Under the pieces are notes generated by a model. It had not been told where the DNA came from, did not search any database, and saw nothing but the letters and a program-made list of their open reading frames with translations. The translations under genes and the position numbers were made by a program. From assembly GCF_015565955.1 (NCBI RefSeq), contig NZ_CP064760.1, positions 3,038,001 to 3,102,000 of the forward strand: a stretch of DNA of 64,000 nucleotides. Direction: 5' to 3'. Shown here one piece after another: positions 37,630 to 46,300 of the stretch (positions are counted from its first letter, which is position 1; every line of letters starts with the position of its first letter). This DNA comes from Microbacterium schleiferi (GTDB lineage Bacteria > Actinomycetota > Actinomycetes > Actinomycetales > Microbacteriaceae).

Positions 37630-37635
37630 ACAGTA
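37630..37635 (-). promoter_or_regulatory. Leaderless -10 box before the UbiA gene
   Basis: TACTGT on the minus strand ends 7 nt before GTG 37622. Confidence 0.45.
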
Positions 37636-37795
37636 CGCGGCCACTCCTGCCACTCCACGGCGGACCGAACGCAGGATCAAACCAGCCTGGCTGCCTCCAG
37701 CACCCCTAGCCGACGCATCTGATCCTGCGATCGGGACCACCGTGGCCCGAGACGGACTCCCCGTGAGACGGATGTGGCGGGGCGTGGGGGCGACG

Positions 37796-37801
37796 TAGCG
37801 T
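37796..37801 (+). promoter_or_regulatory. Leaderless -10 box before the sensor kinase gene
   Basis: TAGCGT ends 6 nt before GTG 37808. Confidence 0.5.
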
Positions 37802-37807
37802 GGGTGG

Positions 37808-39058
37808 GTGAGTGATCCGACGCGCGCCGCCCCGTGGTGGGTTCCGGTCCGGGGCGATATCTGGCTGGCGGCCGCCATGTTCGTCACGGCTGTGCTGAGC
37901 ACCGCCCTCGGCGCCGTGGCCGGCATCTACAGCCAGACCGAGATCGACCTGCGGGTCGCACTCCTCTACGCGTTCGGGCTGACAGCCCCGCTGGCGTGGC
38001 GCAGACGGCTGCCCGGCACGGTCGCGGTCGCCGTGTCGGTCGCGTTCTTCCTCGGCATGATGGCGCGTATCCCCGAGCTCTACGTGGGTAACGTCGCCGT
38101 GTTCATCGCCTTCTATACGGTCGGAGCGTGGGTCGATGATCGGCGCCGGGCCTTCATCGTGCGCACGGTGATCATCGTCGGGATGTTCGCGTGGCTGCTC
38201 GTGACCATGTTCATCGACGCCACCGCCCCCACCGACGAGGGCCTCTCCCGGGCTGGCCTCTTCTCGCCCTATGTCGCGTTCATGCTCATGCAGGTCCTCG
38301 TCAACGTCGCCTTCTTCGGCGGGGCCTACTACTTCGGCAACCGGACCTATGAGGCGCGTCGACAGCGCGAGATCCTCGCCGAACGCACCGTCGAGCTCGA
38401 GCGCGAGCGCGAGACGACGGCGGCGCAGGCCGTAGCGCTGGACCGCGTCCGCATCGCACGGGAACTGCACGACGTCGTCGCCCACCACGTCTCGGCCATG
38501 GGGGTGCAGGCGGGCGCGGCGCGAACGGTGTGGGACACCGATCCGGATGCTGCCCGTCGCGCGCTGGTCGACATCGAGCAGGCAGCACGCGACGCGCTCG
38601 TCGAGCTGCGTCAACTCCTGGAGACCCTTCGCACCCCCGTCGACGACGATCCGAGCGACGCCTCGACAGTCGGACTCGATGGGCTGGCGGCCCTGGTCGC
38701 GCACGCGCAGGAGAACGGGCTCCCGACGACGCTGACGATCGTGGGCGACCCGGCCCCGGTGGCGCCCACGGTGCAGGTCAACGCGTTCCGGATCGCGCAG
38801 GAGGCCCTCACGAACGCGCGCCGTCACGGCGGGCCGGATGCCGAAGCTGACGTTCGCGTGCGCTACCTGCCCGACGCTCTCGAGGTCGAGGTCGTGAATT
38901 CGGGGAGATCGGCGCTGACGTACCAGAACGGGCTGGGGCTGATCGGCATGCGCGAGCGAGCAGCGGCCTCGGGCGGATCGATCGAGATCTCCCCGCGCCG
39001 TGAAGGGGGGTTCCGGGTGCGCCTCTCGGTGCCCCGCCAGGAAGCGGTCCGCTCATGA
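37808..39058 (+). CDS. Two-component sensor histidine kinase (NarL-type partner, HisKA_3)
   Basis: 416-residue membrane kinase. Five or six hydrophobic segments span roughly residues 15-180. A coiled linker follows, then the HisKA_3 phospho-acceptor helix with His in RIARELHDVVAHHVSAM (near residue 222) and a C-terminal ATPase domain with N (NAFRIAQEALTNARRHG) and G boxes (GLGLIGMRER). There is almost no extracellular loop, a layout typical of kinases that sense envelope or antibiotic stress through a partner transporter. The stop overlaps the response-regulator start (ATGA), and an ABC exporter follows. Confidence 0.93.
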   Translation: MSDPTRAAPWWVPVRGDIWLAAAMFVTAVLSTALGAVAGIYSQTEIDLRVALLYAFGLTAPLAWRRRLPGTVAVAVSVAFFLGMMARIPELYVGNVAVFIAFYTVGAWVDDRRRAFIVRTVIIVGMFAWLLVTMFIDATAPTDEGLSRAGLFSPYVAFMLMQVLVNVAFFGGAYYFGNRTYEARRQREILAERTVELERERETTAAQAVALDRVRIARELHDVVAHHVSAMGVQAGAARTVWDTDPDAARRALVDIEQAARDALVELRQLLETLRTPVDDDPSDASTVGLDGLAALVAHAQENGLPTTLTIVGDPAPVAPTVQVNAFRIAQEALTNARRHGGPDAEADVRVRYLPDALEVEVVNSGRSALTYQNGLGLIGMRERAAASGGSIEISPRREGGFRVRLSVPRQEAVRS

Positions 39059-39696
39059 GCATCCGCGTCCTGCTGGTCGATGATCATGCGCTCATGCGCG
39101 CCGGATTCCGCCTCATTCTCGATAGCGCCCCCGACCTGGAGGTCATCGGGGAGGCTGCCACCGGGGAGGAGGCGGTGCGGGCGGCATCCGAGCTCGCGCC
39201 CGACGTGATCTGCATGGACGTGCAGATGCCCGGCATCGGAGGGCTTGCCGCAACCCGCCAGATCGTCGCCGACCCTGCGCTCGCGTGCGCCGTTGTCATC
39301 GTGACAACCTTCGATCGGGATGACTACCTTTTTGAGGCCCTGGAGGCGGGCGCGAGCGGCTTTCTGCTCAAGAACGCGGCGCCCGAGGAGCTCCAGTCCG
39401 CGGTGCGGGTCGCGGCAGCCGGCGATGCGCTGTTGGCTCCCGAGGTGACCCGCCGGGTCATCGCTCGATTCGCGGCGACCGCGCCGGCGCCGACCCCGCC
39501 GGTGACAGATCTCACCGAGCGCGAGTCGGAGGTCCTGCGTCTCATGGCGCAGGCGATGAGCAATGCCGAGATCGCGGCGACCCTGGTCATCGGGGAGGCG
39601 ACGGTGAAGACCCACGTCTCCAATGTTCTGCTCAAGCTCGGCGTCCGTGACCGGGTCGCTGCCGTCGTCTACGCGTACCGCCACGGCCTGGCCTGA
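39055..39696 (+). CDS. Two-component response regulator, NarL/LuxR type
   Basis: 213-residue transcription factor. The receiver domain has the acidic pair at D9-D10, the phosphorylation site D55 in ICMDVQMPG, conserved T in VTTFD and K in FLLKNA. A LuxR-type helix-turn-helix occupies about residues 145-205 (LTERESEVLRLMAQAMSNAE onward). It is the cognate partner of the overlapping kinase gene and probably activates the adjacent ABC exporter genes, which begin 104 bp downstream. Confidence 0.95.
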   Translation: MSIRVLLVDDHALMRAGFRLILDSAPDLEVIGEAATGEEAVRAASELAPDVICMDVQMPGIGGLAATRQIVADPALACAVVIVTTFDRDDYLFEALEAGASGFLLKNAAPEELQSAVRVAAAGDALLAPEVTRRVIARFAATAPAPTPPVTDLTERESEVLRLMAQAMSNAEIAATLVIGEATVKTHVSNVLLKLGVRDRVAAVVYAYRHGLA

Positions 39697-39800
39697 GCGA
39701 AGCTCTCCCCCACGAGGGGGATTCGCAGAACCCGTCCCGGGGCGGATGCGGCAAAGCCCGCATCATTCCTAACCTGGGAGAACCGAGTGAGAGGAGCAGC

Positions 39801-40684
39801 ATGCTCGAGCTGTCGCATGTGACCAAGAGTTATGGCGCGCACCGCGTTCTGAACGATCTGTCGTTCACCGTCAGGCCCGGCCGCCTGACGGGCTTTGTCG
39901 GCGGAAACGGCGCGGGGAAGACCACGACGATGCGCATCGTCCTGGGGTGCTCGCCAAGGATGAGGGGACGGTCACCTTCAATGGCGCGGCGCTGACCCCG
40001 GCGGACCGGCGCCGCTTCGGGTACATGCCCGAAGAGCGTGGGCTGTATCCGAAGATGAAGGTCGACGAGCACATCACGTACCTCGCTCGCCTGCACGGCT
40101 TCGACAAGAACGAGGCTCAGGCCCGGGCGACGGCTCTCCTCGAACAGCTCGGACTCGGCGAGCGCCTGGATGACACCGTCGAGAAGCTCTCGCTGGGTAA
40201 CCAGCAGCGGGCGCAGATCGCGGCGGCGCTCGTACACGAACCCGACGTGCTCATCCTCGACGAACCCTTCTCGGGCCTTGACCCGCTCGCGGTCGATGTC
40301 GTCGCCGATGTCCTGCACCGCCGGGCGGCGGCGGGGGTGTCGGTGCTGTTCTCCTCGCACCAGCTCGATGTGGTCGAGCGTCTGTGCGACGACATCGTCA
40401 TCATCGCCGGGGGCGAAATCCGCGCCGCCGGCAGCAGCGAACATCTTCGGCAACAGCACTCCGGGCACCGCTACCACCTGCGCAGCGCGGGCGATCTGGG
40501 CTGGCTTCGCGCCGAGCCGGGCATCACGGTCGTCGAGTTCGACGGCGGAAACGCGCTGTTCGATGCGGCGGATGACGCCGCCGCCCAGCGCGTGCTGCAG
40601 CGCGCGGCACGGGAGGCCAGCATCGACAGCTTCGCCCCCGTTCGCCCGACGCTCGCCCAGATCTTCAAGGAGGTCATCCAGTGA
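39801..40684 (+). CDS. ABC exporter ATP-binding protein (NatA-like), one apparent frameshift
   Basis: About 294 residues after restoring one G in the run at 39944-39947, where MRIVLG joins VLAKDEGTVTFNG. Walker A is GGNGAGKTTT (about residues 34-43), the signature is a LSLGNQQR variant and Walker B is LILDEPFSGLDP. The C-terminal DUF4162-like tail (residues about 220-294) is typical of NatA-type exporters. GAGAGGAGC precedes the ATG. It energises the permease encoded immediately downstream (GTGA overlap). Without the correction the gene would be split right after Walker A. Confidence 0.9.
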
Positions 40685-41784
40685 ACACCGCCACTCCGAC
40701 ATCCGCTCCCCGGGGGTTCCAGAACGTCTGGCTCGTCGCCGAGCGGGAGGTGGGCTCCAAGCTCCGCAGCCGAGCCTTCGTGATCTCGACCGCCATCACC
40801 CTGCTGATCGCGCTCGCTGCCGTCATCTGGGGGGGATTCTCCGCCGGCAACCCGTCTGCGACTCAGGTCGCCGTCACCTCCTCGACATCCGCGGCGGTCG
40901 AGAAGGTCGCCGGTATCGAGGTGACCCAGGTCGCCGACCAGGATGCCGCCGAAGCCCTCGTGCGCAGCGGAGAAGTCCGTGCCGCGGTTGTCGATGACCC
41001 GTCCTCGCCGACCGGACTGGTCATCATCGCTGAGGACTCGCCGCCGACCGCGTTGCTGATGGGACTGTCGGTGACGCCGTCGGTCGAGCTCCTCGACCCC
41101 GCGACCGTGGACTTCGCGCTGCGGTACTTCGTCTCCCTCGGTTTCGGGATCGTCTTCCTCCTGGCGGCGTCCTTGTTCGGCGGCACGATCGCGCAAAGCG
41201 TCGTCGAAGAGAAGCAGACGCGCGTCGTCGAGCTGCTCCTGTCGGCGATGCCGGCCCGCTCCCTGCTGGCGGGCAAAATCATCGGCAACACCATCCTCGC
41301 GATGGCCCAGATCCTGCTCTTGGCGACGATAGCCGTGGTGGGTCTGATCGTCACCGGCCAGAGCGAGGTGCTCCAGGGCCTGGGCGGCCCGATCGCCTGG
41401 TTCGCGATCTTCTTCCTCTTCGGGTTCGTGCTGCTGGCCGCGCTGTTCGCAGCAGCCGGCTCGCTCGTCTCGCGCATGGAAGACATCGGTTCGACGACCG
41501 CGCCGCTGACGATGCTCATCATGGCGCCGTACTTCCTCGTGATCTTCTTCAACGACAACCCCGTCGTCCTCACCGTGATGTCGTATGTGCCGTTCTCGGC
41601 GCCGGTGGGCATGCCGCTGCGGCTGTACCTCGGGGATGCGCAGTGGTGGGAGCCGATCCTGTCCCTGGCCATTCTGATCGCGACCTGTATCGGCGCGATC
41701 GTGCTGGCCGCGACCATCTACGAGAGGTCGATCCTGCGAATGGGCGCGCGCGTGTCCTGGCGCGAAGCGCTCAAGACCCCGTGA
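40681..41784 (+). CDS. ABC-2 type exporter permease (NatB-like)
   Basis: 367-residue permease. One N-terminal helix (residues about 30-50) is followed by an extracytoplasmic domain of about 120 residues and then five or six C-terminal helices, starting RYFVSLGFGIVFLLAASLFG. The conserved segment VVEEKQTRVVELLLSAMPAR is characteristic of the NatB/ABC2_membrane_3 group. GTG 40681 overlaps the ATPase stop. With the kinase and regulator genes it forms a four-gene stress or Na+/antibiotic-response module; the exported substrate is unknown. Confidence 0.92.
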   Translation: MNTATPTSAPRGFQNVWLVAEREVGSKLRSRAFVISTAITLLIALAAVIWGGFSAGNPSATQVAVTSSTSAAVEKVAGIEVTQVADQDAAEALVRSGEVRAAVVDDPSSPTGLVIIAEDSPPTALLMGLSVTPSVELLDPATVDFALRYFVSLGFGIVFLLAASLFGGTIAQSVVEEKQTRVVELLLSAMPARSLLAGKIIGNTILAMAQILLLATIAVVGLIVTGQSEVLQGLGGPIAWFAIFFLFGFVLLAALFAAAGSLVSRMEDIGSTTAPLTMLIMAPYFLVIFFNDNPVVLTVMSYVPFSAPVGMPLRLYLGDAQWWEPILSLAILIATCIGAIVLAATIYERSILRMGARVSWREALKTP

Positions 41785-41868
41785 CCGCCGGGTGGTCCCG
41801 CTCCGCTACCGGAGCGGGACCGACGCCGGTAGCGTGAGTGTCACGACAATCCGACCGATGGAGTCCTC

Positions 41869-42381
41869 ATGACACGCGCCACCGGAATCGTCCTCACCGC
41901 GCTCGGCGTGCTCGCCGCCGTGCTGACCGCGGCCTTCGCCACGCTCGTCGTGCTGCTGCGCAGACGCGATAAGCGCTTCATCCGCCGGTTCACGAGGCTC
42001 CAGCGCGACGTCCTGAACCCGAACGTCCTCAAGACAGCGGGCACCCCCGGACAGCGAACTGCCGTGCTCGAAACTGTCGGCCGCCGTTCGGGAACCCCGT
42101 ACGAGACTCCGATCTCGCCGGTCCCGGATGCGGAAGGCTGGTGCGTGGCGCTGGTCTACGGACCCGAGACCGCGTGGGCCAAGAACGCGGTAGCGGCAGG
42201 CGAGGCCGTGCTGCGGATCGATGGTCGCCGCCACCGCGTCGATCAGCTCGAGATCGTCCCGATCGGTGAGACCGCGCTCGCCGCCGATCAGGCGGGGCTC
42301 ATGTCACTGTTCCGCGTCGAGCACGCGGTACGGATGCGGGATGCCGGCGTCATCGATCCGGAGCCCACGGCTCCAGCCTGA
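41869..42381 (+). CDS. Deazaflavin (F420)-dependent nitroreductase-like protein (Ddn/PNPOx fold) with N-terminal anchor
   Basis: 170 residues. An N-terminal hydrophobic helix (residues about 6-29) precedes a split-barrel domain of the Ddn type (VLETVGRRSGTPYETPI, then WAKNAVAAGEAVLRIDGRRH). Ddn-family proteins reduce quinones or nitro compounds with F420H2, or are close relatives that bind other cofactors. TAGCGT lies about 35 nt upstream. It converges on the GH15 gene with 2 bp between stop codons. Confidence 0.8.
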   Translation: MTRATGIVLTALGVLAAVLTAAFATLVVLLRRRDKRFIRRFTRLQRDVLNPNVLKTAGTPGQRTAVLETVGRRSGTPYETPISPVPDAEGWCVALVYGPETAWAKNAVAAGEAVLRIDGRRHRVDQLEIVPIGETALAADQAGLMSLFRVEHAVRMRDAGVIDPEPTAPA

Positions 42382-42383
42382 CG

Positions 42384-44177
42384 CTATTCTCGGTCGGCGG
42401 CCCGGCCGTGGTGACCGGCCAGCGCGTCAGCGGCGCGGACGAGCGCGAGGTGCGAGAGCGCCTGCGGGGTGTTACCCGCCTGGCGGCCGCCCTGAACGTC
42501 GTACTCCTCGGACAGGAGCCCGACGTCGTTGGCAAAGCCGCACAATCGCGTCATGAGCGCGGTGGCGTCATCGATCCGACCGCTGTTCGCGTACTGCTCC
42601 ACAAGCCAGAACGAGCAGGCGAGGAACGGATGCTCGGTGCCGGTAAGTCCATCCACGCCGCTCGAGGTCCGGTACCGGTGCAACAAGCCGTTCGACATGA
42701 GCGTCCGCTCCATCTCGGCGACGGTCCCGAGCATCCGCGGATCGTCGTGCTCGACAAAGCCGACCTGCGCGAGCAGCAGCAGGGAGGCATCGACTTCTGT
42801 CGAGCCGTAGTGCTGGACGTAGTGGCCGCGCTTCTCGTCGTAGCCGTGCTCCTGGATTTCATCGCGGATCTGATCGCGGAGCCGCTCCCATTTCTCGGCC
42901 TTTCCGGGTAGCCCGTACTCACGCACGGCACGGACGCCGCGGTCGAAGGCGGCCCAGATCATCGCCCGCGAATGGGTGAACATCTGCGGCTCGCCACGGA
43001 TCTCCCAGATGCCGTTGTCGGGCTTGTGGAAGTGCCGTTCGGCGAAGGCGAGCAACGCCCGCTGCAACGCCCACGAGAAGTCGGTCTCTTCGACGCCGGC
43101 CACACGCGCCGCCTCGAGGGCGACCATCACCTCGCCGATGACATCGCCCTGGTATTGGCTGGAGGCTCCATTGCCGATCCGGACCGGCGAGGCACCCTCA
43201 TACCCGGGGAGGGAGGTGAGCTCGCGCTCGAGAAGGTCACGCTCGCCGGCGAGGCCGTACATGATCTGCAGGTCCTTCGGGTCGCCGGCGATGGCGCGAA
43301 GCAGCCACTGGCGCCATCGGGCTGTCACCCGCAGGAAGCCGTGCGAGATGAGAGCTTCGATCGTGAGGGCTGCGTCACGGAGCCACACGTAGCGGTAGTC
43401 CCAGTTGCGCTCGCCCCCGAAGTCTTCGGGAAGCGAGGTGGTCGCCGCCGCCACGATTCCGCCGGTGTCTTCGTGAGTGAGCGCACGCAGGACCAGGAGC
43501 GAGCGAACCACCTCGCCCTCGAAGGGGCCGTCGTGGTCGACGCGCCCCGCCCAGTCCTGCCACCACACGCGGGTGTGCTCCAGCATCCGATCGACATCGA
43601 CCGGTTCGGGCGTGTCGAGATGCGAGGGGAACCACGTCAGGTTGAGGTCGACGCCGGCGCCCTCACGGACCGTGAAGGTCCCGCGGTGTGCATGGTCGGT
43701 GGCATTCATCTCGACCCCGCGCACCAGGATCGCATCGGGCCCGGCGATCGCCAGGAGCGCCGGAGTGACGTGGCTGCCCACCTGGCGAACCCAGGGCAGC
43801 GACCGCGCATAGTCCAGTCGCAAGCGCAGTTCGCTCGTGAACTCGACCTCTCCGCTGACGCCGATGACCCGGCGCACCAGCTCGACGCTTCCGCCGTCGA
43901 TGGGCATGAACTCATGCACCTCGGCGACGCCGGTAGCCGTTTCCCACCGGGTGACGAGGATGAAGGTGTCGCCGTCGTACCGGCGAGAGACGCTGGCCTC
44001 GGGGTCGGACGCGCGCAGGCTCCAGTGCCCGTGGTTCTCATCGCCCAAGAGCGCTCCGAAGATCGACGGCGAGTCGTAGCGCGGCAGGCACAGCCAGTCG
44101 ATACTCCCGTCGGTGGTAACGAGCGCCGCCGTGCGGCAGTTACTCAAGATCGCATAATCCTCAATGGGCGCAGCCAT
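42384..44177 (-). CDS. Glycoside hydrolase family 15 protein (glucoamylase/trehalase-like)
   Basis: 597-residue cytoplasmic enzyme without a signal peptide. The N-terminal beta-sandwich starts MAAPIEDYAILSNCRTAALV, and the (alpha/alpha)6 catalytic barrel begins near residue 220. It has the conserved stretches GGERNWDYRYVWLRDAALTI and, at the C-terminal side, LLSEEYDVQGGRQAGNTPQA, where one of the two catalytic acids is expected. Actinobacterial relatives hydrolyse trehalose or alpha-glucans. The upstream 67 residues of open frame are rejected because ATG 44177 gives the standard family start. It is divergent from zwf. Confidence 0.92.
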   Translation of the reverse strand: MAAPIEDYAILSNCRTAALVTTDGSIDWLCLPRYDSPSIFGALLGDENHGHWSLRASDPEASVSRRYDGDTFILVTRWETATGVAEVHEFMPIDGGSVELVRRVIGVSGEVEFTSELRLRLDYARSLPWVRQVGSHVTPALLAIAGPDAILVRGVEMNATDHAHRGTFTVREGAGVDLNLTWFPSHLDTPEPVDVDRMLEHTRVWWQDWAGRVDHDGPFEGEVVRSLLVLRALTHEDTGGIVAAATTSLPEDFGGERNWDYRYVWLRDAALTIEALISHGFLRVTARWRQWLLRAIAGDPKDLQIMYGLAGERDLLERELTSLPGYEGASPVRIGNGASSQYQGDVIGEVMVALEAARVAGVEETDFSWALQRALLAFAERHFHKPDNGIWEIRGEPQMFTHSRAMIWAAFDRGVRAVREYGLPGKAEKWERLRDQIRDEIQEHGYDEKRGHYVQHYGSTEVDASLLLLAQVGFVEHDDPRMLGTVAEMERTLMSNGLLHRYRTSSGVDGLTGTEHPFLACSFWLVEQYANSGRIDDATALMTRLCGFANDVGLLSEEYDVQGGRQAGNTPQALSHLALVRAADALAGHHGRAADRE

Positions 44178-44298
44178 GTCCCGATTCTGACAGTCGAGCA
44201 GGCGATTCGCCGCACGGGCCCCCGTCACCTGCCTCATCCGCGCACCGGGGGTCCCGGGGATTTCCCGACGCGTCTGTCCGCCGGACACACAGCCTGGA

Positions 44299-44304
44299 TA
44301 GGGT
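44299..44304 (+). promoter_or_regulatory. Leaderless -10 box before zwf
   Basis: TAGGGT ends 6 nt before ATG 44311. Confidence 0.55.
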
Positions 44305-44310
44305 GGCGAC

Positions 44311-45684
44311 ATGGCCGACCAGACGACGACGCTCATGATCCTCGGCGCATCGGGAGATCTCACTTCCCGATTGCTGCTCCCCGCTCTCGGCCAGCTGCTG
44401 TCCCGTCAGCCCCAGCGCCGCGTGCGCCTTCGCGGTGCGGGGATGGATGAGTGGAGCGACGACCAGTGGCGTGAGACCGTCCGCACAGCCTTCGCGTCGG
44501 TGGATGCCGAGGATGCCTTCGACAAGGTCGCCGAAACGACGTACACGAAGGCCGACATCACCGCTCCCGACGACCTCAGCTCCCTGCTGTCGGAAACACA
44601 GGGGCGCATCGCGCTCTACTTCGCCGTCCCGCCCGCGATCGCCGCCAAGGCCTGCGAGTCGCTCTCGTCCGTTGACCTGCCCGACGGCCTCATCCTCGCT
44701 CTCGAGAAGCCCTTCGGGACGAATGCGGCCAGTGCCCACGAGCTGAACGAGAAGCTCGCGGTGCTCGTGCCCGAGAGCCAGGTGTTCCGCGTCGACCACT
44801 TCCTCGGTCGGTCGATGTCGCTGAACATCATCGGCGCGCGGTTCGCGAACCGCATCCTGGAACCGGTGTGGTCGGCGGAGCACATCGAGTCGATCGACAT
44901 CACGTACGACGAGAAGTTGGGGCTCGAGGGCCGCGCCGGGTATTACGACAAGGCCGGCGCGCTCCGCGACATGATCCAGAGCCACCTGTTGCAGTTGATG
45001 GCACTGGTGACGATGGAGCCTCCCGCAACTCTCGGCGAGCAAGATCTGCGCGGCGCAACGACGTCGGCGCTGCTGGCCACGCATGTCTGGGACGATGACC
45101 CGGTCGGGTCCTCGCGCCGCGGCCGCTACACGTCAGGGTCGATCGATGGGCGAGACCTCCCCGACTACGTGGACGAACCGGGGGTCGTGCCTGATCGCGA
45201 GACCGAAACCCTCGCGGAGGTCGTATTCGAGGTGCGCAACAACCGCTGGGCGGGCGTGCCGATCACCCTCCGCTCCGGTAAGGCCGTCGGCGACCCGGTC
45301 AAGGAGATCCTGATCCGCTTCCGCCCGGTCCGCCACCTGCCGGACGGGTTCACAGGAGCCACGCACGGTTCGCGGTTGCGGTTCACGCTGGGACCCGACC
45401 GCATGTCGCTGGGGCTGAACGTGAACGGCGCCGACGACCCGTTCGCGCTCACCTGGGCCAAGCTCAGTGCCGACCTCGGCGAGGGCGCGCTCCTGGCGTA
45501 CGCCGAAGTGCTCTCCGAGATCCTCGACGGCGACCCGACGCTGTCGGTGCGCGGCGATGCCGCCGAGCAGTGCTGGCGCATCGTGCAGCCTGTGCTCGAC
45601 GCGTGGGCAGCTGACGATGTCCCGCTGCAGGATTACGCGGCGGGCTCGCACGGTCCGGACGGCTGGCCCGACCACGACTATTGA
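44311..45684 (+). CDS. zwf: Glucose-6-phosphate dehydrogenase
   Basis: 457-residue enzyme that starts the oxidative pentose phosphate pathway by oxidising glucose 6-phosphate with NADP+. It has the nucleotide-binding GASGDLTSR motif (residues about 11-19), the EKPFG segment and the substrate-binding RVDHFLGR motif containing catalytic His. It is somewhat shorter than the common 500-residue form. It stands alone, without the usual tal/pgl neighbours, so it may be a second isozyme. With the adjacent GH15 enzyme it could route glucose from trehalose or glycogen into NADPH production. Confidence 0.94.
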   Translation: MADQTTTLMILGASGDLTSRLLLPALGQLLSRQPQRRVRLRGAGMDEWSDDQWRETVRTAFASVDAEDAFDKVAETTYTKADITAPDDLSSLLSETQGRIALYFAVPPAIAAKACESLSSVDLPDGLILALEKPFGTNAASAHELNEKLAVLVPESQVFRVDHFLGRSMSLNIIGARFANRILEPVWSAEHIESIDITYDEKLGLEGRAGYYDKAGALRDMIQSHLLQLMALVTMEPPATLGEQDLRGATTSALLATHVWDDDPVGSSRRGRYTSGSIDGRDLPDYVDEPGVVPDRETETLAEVVFEVRNNRWAGVPITLRSGKAVGDPVKEILIRFRPVRHLPDGFTGATHGSRLRFTLGPDRMSLGLNVNGADDPFALTWAKLSADLGEGALLAYAEVLSEILDGDPTLSVRGDAAEQCWRIVQPVLDAWAADDVPLQDYAAGSHGPDGWPDHDY

Positions 45685-45713
45685 CGCTGGGGAAGCCTGA
45701 GCGACGGATCGAG

Positions 45714-46181
45714 TTACCGTTCGACCAGGACCCCGTCGGCATCCGCCCAGACGTGCTTGCCCGGCGCGAACGCGACACCGCCGATCTCGACGGCGACATC
45801 CACTTCTCCCACGCCGTCCTTGGCGCTCTTGCGGGGGTTGGAACCGAGCGCCTTGACGCCGAGGTCGAGCCCGCCGATCGCCTCCCGGTCGCGGATCGCA
45901 CCATAGACGATGACCCCGCTCCAGCCGGCAGCGACAGCGGATGCCGCGATGAGGTCTCCGACCAAAGCCGACTCCAGGGACCCGCCGCCGTCGACAACGA
46001 GCACGGCGCCCTCTCCCGGCGTTGCGAGGGTCGCCTTCACCAGGGCGTTGTCGCGGTGGCAGCGCACCGTGCGGATCGGCCCGTCGAAGGCGGTCCGACC
46101 ACCGATGTCCTGCAGCTGGATGCCGAGCGAGTCGAGCTCGTCGCCACGCTCGTCGAACAGGTCAGCGGTCGCGATGGTCAT
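45714..46181 (-). CDS. RraA-family protein (RNase E inhibitor-like / 4-hydroxy-4-methyl-2-oxoglutarate aldolase-like)
   Basis: 155-residue RraA fold. Typical strands and the DGGGSLESALVGDLIAA loop (about residues 64-80), then GVIVYGAIRDRE with the Arg-Asp pair used for metal and oxoacid binding in the aldolases. Members form trimers. Whether this one inhibits an RNase or is an aldolase cannot be decided. ATG 46181 follows TAGCGT by 6 nt (leaderless). It is convergent with zwf (29 bp between ends). Confidence 0.88.
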   Translation of the reverse strand: MTIATADLFDERGDELDSLGIQLQDIGGRTAFDGPIRTVRCHRDNALVKATLATPGEGAVLVVDGGGSLESALVGDLIAASAVAAGWSGVIVYGAIRDREAIGGLDLGVKALGSNPRKSAKDGVGEVDVAVEIGGVAFAPGKHVWADADGVLVER

Positions 46182-46187
46182 GCTCTG

Positions 46188-46193
46188 ACGCTA
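46188..46193 (-). promoter_or_regulatory. Leaderless -10 box before the RraA-family gene
   Basis: TAGCGT on the minus strand ends 6 nt before ATG 46181. Confidence 0.5.
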
Positions 46194-46300
46194 TCCGGCA
46201 GTGCTGCGGCGGCGGCGTATCGGTCTGCGGAAAGATCGCGTGGACTTCCGAGTCGCGCAAGGACCGCCCCCGGAGGATGAGCGCGGACGATACTCGAAGG

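Noticed and set aside
41869..42381. Classification as an ordinary membrane protein
   Set aside because: Only the first 25 residues are hydrophobic. The rest matches the Ddn-type split barrel.
42972..44450. Plus-strand frame of about 490 codons opposite the GH15 gene
   Set aside because: It is antisense to a clear glycoside hydrolase and overlaps the start of zwf in another frame, with no recognisable motifs.
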